Assembly: GCA_036897485.1 (NCBI GenBank)
Contig: JAYMTF010000849.1
Coordinates: 1 to 29,184, forward strand
Direction: 5' to 3'
DNA: 29,184 bases
From: Pelargonium nanum
Lineage: Eukaryota; Streptophyta; Magnoliopsida; Geraniales; Geraniaceae
In this document: positions 1 through 8,364 of the stretch, piece after piece
Position numbering within the stretch: position 1 is the stretch's first letter
How the letters are laid out: each line of letters starts with the position of its first letter
Made by a program: the position numbers and the translations under genes
Notes under the pieces: model-generated
Told to the model about the DNA's origin: nothing
Databases searched by the model: none
Seen by the model: the letters and a program-made list of their open reading frames with translations, nothing else

Positions 1-767
1 GGCAAAGTAATATCCTCTATGGATCCCTCAATCACTTCAACCACATTTTCAAAGTTTTTTGCTTTCACAAGCTCACGAGCATGCTCCGACATCTTAGTGG
101 CTTCAACCGCATACACCTTCTTCGCACCAGCTTGTGCTGACCAGATTGCAAGAATGCCACTCCCAGTTCCAACATCCAAAACAGTCTTCTCAAAACAAAA
201 AATAAATAAAAATCAGTCAAGCAGGGATACAAGTATGCAAAAGTTTTGCTCCAAATATTGTCACATGCTCATTGTAAGGAATTTCTCGCCCACATGACGT
301 GGCTCTATTTTAACTCCTAAACCCCAAAATTTCTTAAACCCATACAGGTTCTTAAGCCTTCAGCAATACATATTTGTGACACTTACCCAGCAACCAAACT
401 GAGCTAAAGCCTTCATATTTAAGAACCCAAATGCATAAACTAAAAAAAGCTATACCCAGCAACCAAATTAATTCCCTGACACTTACCCAGCAACCAAACT
501 GAGCTAAAGCATTCATATTTGAAGAACCCAAATGCATAAACTAAAAAAAAATTATACCTTTCCCTTAAAGTGGTGCTTGTTCTTGAAGACGGAGCTGTGG
601 TAAGCGTCCATGCGAACTCTATCAGAGAGCATCTCCTTCTGGTGGTACAGATAGGCATAAGTGCAGAAATAGTTGGCGAAATCAACGCCCTTGTCGACCG
701 ACGCTCCGCCGCCGCTTCCGGTGGCTGTGCGTTCGGCGGCGGAGTTGCGGTTTGCGAAGCTGCCCAT
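1..767 (-). CDS. PRMT10: Protein arginine N-methyltransferase 10 (partial, first two coding exons)
   Basis: This is an S-adenosylmethionine-dependent methyltransferase that modifies protein arginines. Coding exon 1 is 558-767 (70 codons, beginning MGSFANRN) and ends at an AAG|GTATAA donor. Exon 2 is 185 down to the window edge at 1, after an AG acceptor at 186-187, and the frame stays open (GK|TVLD). Visible motifs are the plant PRMT10 N-terminal block YFCTYAYLYHQKEMLSDR (about residues 33-50), the SAM-binding motif I VLDVGTGSGILAIWSAQAG and the post-I acidic residue in VYAVEA. The GTGSG loop and the IWSAQAG continuation match my memory of Arabidopsis PRMT10 better than PRMT1 (GAGTGIL..FCAKAG). 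The ATG at 767 is chosen because the protein then resembles PRMT10; the frame is also open up to an ATG at 860, which probably lies in the leader. The double-E and THW loops lie outside the window. Intron 186-557 carries a tandem duplication. Confidence 0.93.
378..556. repeat. Tandem direct duplication in PRMT10 intron 1
   Basis: Two copies of a roughly 77-bp unit lie 100 bp apart, at about 378-454 and 478-556. Both run from gacacttacccagcaaccaa through gagctaaagc, cttcatattt or cattcatattt, and caaatgcataaactaaaaaa. They differ by only a few bases and a small indel. A third, partial copy (acccagcaaccaaa) lies at about 454-467. On the gene strand the right copy ends at the true exon 1 donor (GGTATAA, 552-558). 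The left copy ends in a similar GGTATAG, so a donor-like motif was duplicated too. Each copy also carries GGGTAAGT, a stronger donor-like match. High similarity implies a recent event. Confidence 0.9.
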
Positions 768-1150
768 GTCGCGCTTTTGCTTAGCTTCCTTCTTGACCGC
801 AACGCGCAGAGGGAGAGAAGAATAAAGGAAGGTTTTTTTTAGGGCAACGTCGCTTAACAACTAGGTCGGGTGGCTACTCTGTTTTTGAGTTTCATTGTGT
901 GTTCTGTTTCCGTTTATAATTGAACCCTGCCATGTCATCGCCACGTCGGTGGATAAATTCGCGGGACCCATCATCGGTATTGAGCGACTTGTAGTTTAAT
1001 TTTGACCGCTGGATCTTACGTGGAGTAGTTTTGAAAGGGATTGGCCGTTCGATTGACGCACCGTGTGAACGGAGAAGTAGATGGCGCCGTACGCTGACAA
1101 ACGACGTCGTTGAGCTGAGCTTGTTTGATTTTTATCTCTTTCGACCCGGA
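768..1150 (-). promoter_or_regulatory. PRMT10 leader and probable promoter with ACGT-core elements
   Basis: The stretch upstream of the PRMT10 start contains several ACGT-core sequences of the kind bound by plant bZIP factors. They are CCACGTCGG near 941-949, TACGTGGA near 1018-1025, and a perfect 12-bp palindrome AACGACGTCGTT at 1100-1111. No clear TATA box is seen, which is common for housekeeping plant genes. Assignment to PRMT10 is by position only, since no divergent gene is visible to the right. Confidence 0.45.
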
Positions 1151-1500
1151 ACCGCTGAGCCCAAATTTTGGGCTCTGGTCACATAAAATCAACCCAATTA
1201 AATTTGGGATCGGGTTAGATGATTATTGAATAGTTGTGGGCTGGATTGAGCATACTCGAACAAACCTATATATTTTGCATCTAAAACCCAAATTTTACCC
1301 GTTTATTTAATATATTTTCTACATTTGAGTTCAAAAAAAAAAAAACCCCAAATTTTACCAGCACCTCAAAACCCACTACATGGACGGAACGTACCCATAT
1401 CAGGTTAAGTCTTCCTAAGCCGGGCTTAAAATCTAAATTGTTACCTCTAATAAAAATTGTCATTCTTTAAAGGTTTATTTTTGTTGTCATTGTAGCCTAT
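1150..1500. other. Gene-free AT-rich stretch with repeated AAACCC(C)AAATTTTACC motif
   Basis: No gene is supported here. The phrase aaacccaaattttaccc near 1285-1301 recurs as aaaaccccaaattttacca near 1341-1359, and the region is dotted with CCCAAATTT and GGGTT words on both strands. This composition resembles diverged non-autonomous plant repeats, but I could not find terminal inverted repeats or a target-site duplication, so no element is named. Confidence 0.4.
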
Positions 1501-2240
1501 ATAGTGTTTTGCTACAGGAAGATAAGGTGAAGATGCTTGAGCGAAATGTTTGTGTTTGCTTCATGGGGAAACTTGCTAGGTCTTTTGTAGAAAGGTCCGC
1601 ATTAGAGAGTGTTGTTTGTATGTGAGTCTAGCGTTGACGTATCCACGAAGAAGAAGGATGCACGAAGCTTTGTATATGATTAGGCCCATTTGTGGATGGG
1701 AGAAAGAAGTTATTCACAAGTCGATCAAATGGACGCCATATTTGCATGGACTGTTGCGGGTGTCAGTCTGCATGTGGACAAGGACGGGAGCGAAGCTAGC
1801 ATGACCTTCCGCATGCTGAAGGGGAAGGATGCAAGCTTAGCACAAAATGCTTGTAAGGTAATTGTCCGAGTATGACTTTGTCTATGGGCTTGGGAATGAA
1901 GGATCCCATTCGCGATCATGTGCACGAGGGAAAGCTGAAGGACAATCTTGCGCGTGCGGATGGAGAAGAGCTCCGCAAGGCTTCTTCTTGACGTGTGGAG
2001 GCAATTCACATGCGGAGAGGGAGTGATACAAGCCTATCATTAATCCACACACAAAGTGAGATCATGTGTTGCCTTGCCCATACTTTGTACAAGATTGCAC
2101 ATCCACGTCTCTTAGTGTCATGTAATCCATTTGTTTGTCTCAAACCTGTTTGGAGTCGAATCGATCCTTGGTTGGAGCTAACTGGACTCTCAACTAAAAA
2201 TCGACCAGAAATTTGATCCGAGCATATTGACTTGGTCAAG
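1500..2240. other. Unassigned GC-richer island without an intact gene
   Basis: The block from about 1500 to 2240 is clearly richer in G and C than its flanks, as if it had once been coding or had been moved here. Only short open frames are present (at most about 94 codons, minus strand 2009-1725). None shows a domain, a start context or splice sites that would join into a plausible protein. I do not recognise it. It could be a decayed gene, a fragment carried by a transposon, or a non-coding transcript. Confidence 0.3.
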
Positions 2241-2794
2241 AATTGAGCTTAACGTGTCACATGTCATCTTCTTACTAGTTCATTTTACTTTTGGATTATT
2301 TTTTTAAGTATCATCACTTTTTTTGGGTATATAAGTTATTGTTCATGGATTCAATTTTATAAATTTAAATGTTTGAATCACCGATTAGTTTAATCTTTTT
2401 GTGACCTATGCTCGATTCATCTTCTGTTCGTCATTCATTAATTTTGGAGTTTACTCATTATAGACTCAGTCCTATGGTTGGCATATCAACTGCCTTGTGT
2501 CAATTTGTATGTAACTTGAATAAAGTATAGTGATAAGTTCAATCCTAGTGATCGATGATGATATGAATTAAAGGAGATTGGTCGGAGAAAAAACCTTTTC
2601 TTTTAGAGTATCATGAAGGCGACAACAACCGAACAACAACAATCTTGTTTTCATCGTTATTATGTGATGAAATTGAAGAAGTCAAATATATAATACACAA
2701 GTTAGGTTATTAATGAGGCTCAGCTCAGTGACTAGACTAGGTCAATTCAGCCCCCACACAATTTATTTATCATCGAATTTAACTGTGATTTTGC
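2240..2794. other. AT-rich intergenic DNA, nothing recognised
   Basis: There is no open frame of useful length and no repeat boundary that I can support. The run is low-complexity AT-rich sequence typical of plant intergenic DNA. Confidence 0.6.
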
Positions 2795-3010
2795 TAGGAG
2801 TGGTCAATCATGATCATGTTAAAAAAATATAATCTTATGTTAAACATATTAATTTCAATTCGACCCGTTTATTCATTAGGGCTGATTAATACGACAAAGA
2901 CACAACTCGTTTATGAACGGAGACGATACGATATTTTTATTAATGTAAAAACTAATAATGTATTATTTAAATCAAACGATAGAAAATACGATATAAAATT
3001 GGAGGCTTGA
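2795..3010. mobile_element. Possible decayed hAT-like non-autonomous element
   Basis: The left edge TAGGAGTGGTCAATCATG resembles the TAGGGGTGG-type termini of plant hAT-like miniature elements, including the one that begins at 29080 in this window. The interior repeats words such as CGACCCG, ATACGAC, ACGATACGAT and ATACGATAT, a pattern common in those elements. A matching right terminus and a target-site duplication were not found, so the right end is approximate and the call is tentative. Confidence 0.35.
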
Positions 3011-3189
3011 AATCAAGTCACCAATACAAAATTGACAAAAAATTTATAACCTAACTAATTTTGTAGCCCACTCAGTTCACAAACCAACCCGGAAAAAAAT
3101 GACTTTACCAAACTGAGCCACAATAGACAAAACATATCGAATAGTCAAACCAAAGGCACTAGAATACTCTTGATCATCAACCCGAGTTA

Positions 3190-3435
3190 TCAAGTTGAAG
3201 GCATTAAAATCATTCTCTCCGGCCTGAAGAGCACGAACAACTAACAACGATTGCACTTAGAGTTTAAGGGGACCACGTGAATGACATTGCCAGCAGGCCC
3301 TCGCAATCATCAGGTCTGCCATCTAATTCGACAACAAATTTGAAGGCTGATTCGATGACTTTAGTAAAACCACCACCTTCTAAGTCACTTTCTCCTTCTT
3401 TGCAACCGCCTCCTGATGTTCTGCATGGACACCAA
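3190..3435. repeat. Diverged duplicate, copy 1 (partner at 6590-6840)
   Basis: This segment aligns base by base, with substitutions and small indels, to 6590-6840 in the same orientation. Shared anchors include ttgaaggcatt, gagcacgaacaact, acaa(c/t)gattgcac-type sequence, tctgccatctaat and cgaccgcctc/caaccgcctc. On the minus strand both copies keep a related short frame: ELDGRPDD..FTWSP-stop here, ALDGRSGD..FTWSFKL-stop in the partner. They may be remnants of one ancestral exon and its 3' flank. No intact gene is present and the family is unknown. Confidence 0.6.
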
Positions 3436-3769
3436 TAAAAAACCACCGCGAATGCCGCAATGCAAACCTTACCAACTTCTTAACTTATTATCAAAGTAAG
3501 ACTCGCTATTTTAATGAGACTTACCGTAATTTGCTATCTGTAAATTTAAGAGACTGTTGCCGCTTTGAAAATCAAACGCAGCTGTAGTTGAACCAAAACT
3601 TTAGTCGACTCTCAAAACGATGTGGAGAAAAATAAGCATCGATATTCATTTTATTACCCTGAATATTATGTTTAAAATGCTTATTTTCCCAGGCTTGAAC
3701 TGCAAACAAGAAAAGTAGAACCCCAGAAAAGTCCAAAGGTGAGAGCATTTTTTGTACTTAATTAGTAGT

Positions 3770-4006
3770 GGTGGATATATTTTATATATATTTCCTTTAT
3801 TGGGTTTATTAGCACAAGACTTGTTCTCTACAAAACTTACCAAAATCATTGACCCACTACTGGTTCTTGCAATCCACATGTGTGTAAAAGCGTTTTTTCC
3901 ATTACTCAACACAGTTGGTTGGGTTGGTGTGGTTCAAATGGCTCCGTTGAGCTCAAAGCTTCGCAAAACTTGACCAAACAAGCTTTTTCCGGCTAATTTT
4001 CTCGCC
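3770..4006 (+). promoter_or_regulatory. Putative TATA region and leader of the receptor-like kinase
   Basis: A TATA-like run (TTTATATATATTT) lies at about 3779-3792, which would place transcription start near 3820 and give a leader of about 190 nt. The leader contains an upstream ORF at 3878-3973. No other core element is clear. The prediction rests on position and the TATA match only. Confidence 0.35.
3878..3973 (+). CDS. Upstream ORF (31 codons) before the receptor-like kinase
   Basis: An ATG at 3878 opens a 31-codon frame that stops with TGA at 3971-3973, 33 nt before the kinase ATG. A second in-frame ATG lies at 3938 (MAPLSSKLRKT). If transcription begins near the TATA run at 3780, this frame is in the leader and could reduce translation of the kinase. 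Whether the peptide is conserved cannot be judged from one sequence, so it may be chance. Confidence 0.35.
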   Translation: MCVKAFFPLLNTVGWVGVVQMAPLSSKLRKT

Positions 4007-5428
4007 ATGACCACCGGAATCCGGAGCCTCTCGCTCCCTTCTCTGCTCAACAAGTACAACAACGAAGCTCTGGTGGAGGACAAGAAGGCTTATATAATCG
4101 CCGTCTCGTCTGTGATTTGCTGCGTCATTTTGATCATCGTTGCTCGTCTCACTTTCCAGCTCTCAAAACCCTTTTTCCTCATCACTGGCGCTGTTGTTGC
4201 TTTGATTTTCGCTGTGTTCGTGTGGGTTCTGATCCGGTGGCGCTACAATCGGAGACGGAAGTTGCTGGAGAGCCAGATGGTCACCGAGGGACGCGAGCTC
4301 CGGATTGAGTACAGTTTCCTCCGGAAAGTCGCCGGCGTTCCGATCAAGTTCCGGCTTAAGGAGATTGAGGAGGCAACGGACAATTTCCAGACATTGCTAG
4401 GGCAAGGAGCTTCCGCTTCCGTCTTCAAAGGCGTCTTGAGCGACGGCACCGCCGTCGCCGTGAAGCGGATCGAAGGAGAAGAACACGGCGAGAAGGAGTT
4501 CAAATCTGAAGTTGCTGCGATTTCTAGTGTTCAACATGTCAATTTGGTGCGTCTTCTAGGGTATTGTTTTAGCTCTGTAGGTCCTCGATTTCTTGTTTAT
4601 GAATTTGTCCCAAATGGCTCGCTGGATTCTTGGATTTTCCCGAGCTCCGGTCACCGGAGGCGTCCCGGCGGGTGCTTGTCCTGGGATTTGAGGTATAGAG
4701 TTGCAATTGATGTTGCTAAAGCGCTTAATTATCTTCACAATGATTGCCGGTCGAGGATACTACACCTCGATGTGAAGCCCGAAAACATACTCCTCGACGA
4801 GAGCTTTCGAGCTCTCGTGGGAGATTTCGGGCTCTCGAGGCTAATGGGGAAAGACGAGAGCCGAGTGTTGACAACAATTCGAGGGACTAAAGGCTACTTG
4901 GCCCCGGAATGGCTCTTGCACAATGGGGTTTCGGAGAAATGTGATGTGTATAGCTATGGAATGGTTCTTTTGGAGATAATTGGGGGTAGGAGAAATGTTT
5001 GCTTGATAGAGAATGGGAAGGACAAGTCTCAGAGGAAATGGCAGTATTTTCCGAAGATTGTGAATTCGAAAATGAGGGAAGGGAATTTGATGGAGGTTGT
5101 GGACAATAGGCTGGTGATAGAAGGAGGTATTGATGAGAGGGAAATGAAGAGATTGGTTTATGTAGCTCTGTGGTGCATTCAGGAGAGGACTAGTCTTAGA
5201 CCTAGCATGAATCGGGTTATCGAAATGCTTGAAGGACGCGTCCCCATTGACGAGCCCCCAGATACTCAGATGATTGTTGTTGATGTTTTGTCACTCGATG
5301 AGGACGAGCAACCGGAGGGTGGTCGGAACAGGCAAAATGTGGCGGTACGCGCAGTGAATCCCGGAGACAGCGATCCTCCTAACTCGTCTACTTGTTCGTA
5401 TGCAATATCAGTTCTTTCAGGGCGGTGA
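4007..5428 (+). CDS. Receptor-like serine/threonine kinase without ectodomain (At5g20050-like)
   Basis: This intronless gene encodes 473 aa. Two hydrophobic segments lie at residues 28-47 and 55-77 with almost nothing outside them, so the protein is membrane-anchored but has no ligand-binding ectodomain. A basic stretch (RWRYNRRRK, 77-85) marks the cytosolic side. The kinase domain spans about 126-410: glycine loop LGQGASASVFKG (131-142), VAVKRI with Lys153, HLDVKPEN (253-260, Asp255), DFG (273-275), APE (299-301) and DVYSYGMVLLE. HLD replaces HRD, so it is a non-RD type kinase. The IEYSFLRKVAG juxtamembrane block and HLDVKPENILLDE match my memory of Arabidopsis At5g20050 closely. The start at 4007 is the first in-frame ATG with G at -3. 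A later start near residue 22 would match the shorter Arabidopsis N-terminus, but there is no Met there. Its ligand and substrates are unknown. Confidence 0.93.
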   Translation: MTTGIRSLSLPSLLNKYNNEALVEDKKAYIIAVSSVICCVILIIVARLTFQLSKPFFLITGAVVALIFAVFVWVLIRWRYNRRRKLLESQMVTEGRELRIEYSFLRKVAGVPIKFRLKEIEEATDNFQTLLGQGASASVFKGVLSDGTAVAVKRIEGEEHGEKEFKSEVAAISSVQHVNLVRLLGYCFSSVGPRFLVYEFVPNGSLDSWIFPSSGHRRRPGGCLSWDLRYRVAIDVAKALNYLHNDCRSRILHLDVKPENILLDESFRALVGDFGLSRLMGKDESRVLTTIRGTKGYLAPEWLLHNGVSEKCDVYSYGMVLLEIIGGRRNVCLIENGKDKSQRKWQYFPKIVNSKMREGNLMEVVDNRLVIEGGIDEREMKRLVYVALWCIQERTSLRPSMNRVIEMLEGRVPIDEPPDTQMIVVDVLSLDEDEQPEGGRNRQNVAVRAVNPGDSDPPNSSTCSYAISVLSGR

Positions 5429-5700
5429 CAACTCAATATTTGGATGAAGCCTTGAAGGTACCTTCTTCTCCTTCAAGAAGCTAATTGTTATTTTTAGCAC
5501 AATGTTTTGGATGAAGAAGCAAGTTTTGAACAGATTGTGATTCTTTTTCTATAGAAAACTACTATACTCCTAAACCAAATGACAAGTGTTGTTAGGATTT
5601 AGAGTTTATATGATTTGAAATGTTGAGCAAATGTATATCAGTCTGATCTCTTTCTCGGTTGTTGTAATTAGATGTACAAACCCATAGTACCACATTGAGT
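5429..5700 (+). other. Probable 3'UTR of the receptor-like kinase
   Basis: AT- and T-rich sequence follows the TGA at 5426-5428. No canonical AATAAA is seen, which is usual for plant genes. The end at about 5700 is a guess. Confidence 0.4.
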
Positions 5701-6590
5701 TATTTTTTAGTGAAACATATGTCACACAAAATCGACAGCCCGGAAATGATTCCGACGACCCTGCATCTGTATTGCCATTTTTTTATCAGCAAGAGTAACA
5801 ACCGAGATTTGACCCCGGTAACTCAAACTGTACTGCCATTTGCCATTGCAAGACAGGCAGAGGTAGGTGAGAGGCTGTTCTTATATTGGCAAAGAATCTA
5901 TTGGAAATGGGTATTAGGAGAAGAAGCTTTGTCTGTTATGGACATGTCATTCATGTTTTAGTATAGTTTTAAGATTAGTTTATGTGGTATGGTTTTGTTT
6001 GAACTTTGTAGTACCCAATTTGTTTGGAAATTAGAGAATCCTACAACAACCATTCCATTTCTAATCCGAACAAAAGTAACAGTCTGTAGTGTGAACGAGT
6101 TTGGAGTGTGATTGGTCGGATATGTGGAAATCATTTTGGCAACTACAATATTTATAACAAGGCTGAGTTTAGTTGACTTTGACTTGTAAGACAACAAAAT
6201 CTAGAAGAAAAAAAAATGGAGAGAACAATTTGTGAATGACAAATTTTGTTACAAGAGCAAAAAGTTAAGCAAGTATTTTGAACAAGTAAAAGTCAGTAGT
6301 TGAGGTCATGGTTGTTTATCAGAATAGACTCATCCTCAAGACCACTATTATGGTGAGGCAGTGCCAGCTTTGTGGTAGTAATTAGTAAATGAGAAAATTA
6401 AAATGTGAGGAATCTCAATAAATTAGGGAGTCCCTACAAACACAAGTTGATGGGCAGCTCCAGGTTCCAGCTAGCCTGAACTTGAAGAGCCACATGTGTC
6501 TGTTGGTGAAAAATCGAAGGACACAACGACTAAAACATAATGCATAATCAAGCTGAATGCACTTCACTCCTATCCATCGTCTGAATAATC
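5700..6590. other. Intergenic DNA, nothing recognised
   Basis: An 88-codon frame at 5695-5961 has no domain, signal or splice context and is treated as chance. The rest is AT-rich with no repeat boundary that I can define. Confidence 0.5.
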
Positions 6591-6840
6591 AAATTGAAGG
6601 CATTGAAATTCTTCAAGTTTGAGGAGCACGAACAACTGACAACAATTGCACTTTTATAGCTTAAACGACCATGTGAAGGGATCTGTCAATCGCCTATCGC
6701 CATCACCATCACCAGATCTGCCATCTAATGCAACATCAAACTCGAAAGTTAATCTAAGAGCTTCAACTGAACCATTACTTTTCAAACTGTCTTCTCTTTC
6801 CTCGCGACCGCCTCTTGCTGTCATGACAACACTGGCCAAC
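6590..6840. repeat. Diverged duplicate, copy 2 (partner at 3190-3435)
   Basis: This is the second copy of the repeat described at 3190-3435, in direct orientation and about 3.4 kb away, on the other side of the receptor-like kinase. It keeps anchors such as gagcacgaacaact and tctgccatctaat. It also keeps a minus-strand frame ending in DPFTWSFKL. The divergence is substantial, so the duplication is old. Three CATCAC-type triplets near 6700-6713 are a local expansion not seen in copy 1. Confidence 0.6.
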
Positions 6841-7200
6841 GTTAATAAAAGATAATCAACATCGATCAATGTTTAGTTCAAACTCACGCGAATAAAAATT
6901 GACACGTCATTCTCGATGTCAGTTAAAATTATTTATTGAATTGTCATGTAAGCATGCATGAAATAAAAACTCTCACACTGTTAATTTCATAGGTTTATTT
7001 GTACAAAATTTACAAAAATGAGATATTCCTATACATAGATACGCATGTCTCATTTATATTTTAAGAAAAATTATAAAATAAAAAATACGTCATATTTATA
7101 CAATACGTGGCAAACAGCCGCTTGACGAATTTCAACGGCTGAAAACAATTATCGATGTTCTGATTAGGAACACACCAAAATTATCATACGAGTGGTTCGT
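6841..7200. other. AT-rich intergenic DNA upstream of the thioesterase
   Basis: There is no gene here. The stretch probably contains the upstream promoter of the thioesterase gene, but no TATA box or other element stands out. Confidence 0.4.
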
Positions 7201-8364
7201 ACAAGAGATTCATCTCTGGTTGTGGCGATTGGCGAATCCTGCCATCGTGAACTTTTGTAGGAGCAACGAGTCGACAAAACGAACACACCAAAAAGAAAGT
7301 TGGGGAAGAAGAAGAAGAAAGAGAGAGCTCTTTTGTCTCTTCACATCAGGGGTTAGTTTGGTTCTTACAAAACCCTAACACCAACTTTCTTTTTTTCCTG
7401 TAAATCCATTTCATTTCCATCTTATCATATCCTCATATCTGTTTTTGGTTGTGTTTTTGCTGGATATTCCAATTGAAGACGAACTTTAATGGTTTGATTA
7501 TAACTGTTATGATTTGGGTTCTGCTTTTGGTGTAATTGTTGCAATATGTGCATATAAATTTTAATTTTATTCTCGGCCTAATTAGGGACTCTCTGCCACA
7601 ATGTAATCAATATTATCTGGTTACCTCAGGCAATGCATGCAAGTCAGGTGCTCGTGTTGATATGCTGGGTTCTAAAGTTTTTTGTTTTTTGTTTTTTGTT
7701 TTTACTCAATTGACTTTTGTTTAATCCATTTCTGGAGATAATTTGTTTTTGTACTACTGATGCATTTATTGTTAGGCATTAGGCAATCCTCTATTGGCTT
7801 TGATATGTAAGACATTCTCTGTTTCGAATTTTATTTTTCGACCAATCAATCTTCCGTTGCTCGAGTATTGTGCAACCGCACATCGTGAAAGCTGTATATG
7901 AAACAATTAATCATAACAGGGAAGCTTGGCTTGAACCATGGTCCTTATCCTTCATGTCATTACTATTATTAATGACGACCCTTTTTATTTGAGTAAGTTG
8001 TATTTATTTAGGTTCCCTTGTTCAACTAAGGACTTGCACCTTATTGAATTCCGCACGTTTTCATATAATAATGGAACTTTATCCATTATTACTCTATATG
8101 CAGTTAGTTGGAAAGGCACTTCTTATTCTCATAGGCTGGTGGTTAGTGAGATGAGTGTGTCATCCTGGGGTAGTCTTGGCAGTTTTAACATTGTCCTAAT
8201 TGGGTTCGTTCATGGCCTAGGTCATTCCCTGTAAAAAACATCATTGTCAATTCTACATGTTTGAACGGTTAATGAAAATTTGCTATTTCTTCATTTCAGG
8301 ACTTGTGTGTTATTCAGTCGCTACAAAAAGTGTTGGTTAGTGTGATTCCTTTGCCTGGGCTAAT
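7200..8364 (+). promoter_or_regulatory. Probable 5'UTR exons and 5'UTR intron of the thioesterase gene
   Basis: A purine-rich leader (gaagaagaagaagaaagagagag, about 7299-7325) is followed by a likely donor (GGG|GTTAGT near 7350). A T-rich acceptor TTCATTTCAG ends at 8299, and a short exon at 8300-8395 carries the start ATG at 8365. This implies a leader intron of about 0.95 kb, a common arrangement in plants that often raises expression. The first-exon boundaries are approximate. T-rich simple sequence (repeats of TTTTTTG) lies near 7678-7700. Confidence 0.5.

Noticed and set aside
768-860. N-terminal extension of PRMT10 to an ATG at 860
   Set aside because: The frame is open, but the extra 31 residues are basic and low-complexity and do not match PRMT10 proteins I recall; ATG at 767 gives the expected N-terminus.
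5695-5961. 88-codon plus-strand frame
   Set aside because: No domain, no splice context and AT-driven composition; its stop-free length is expected by chance.
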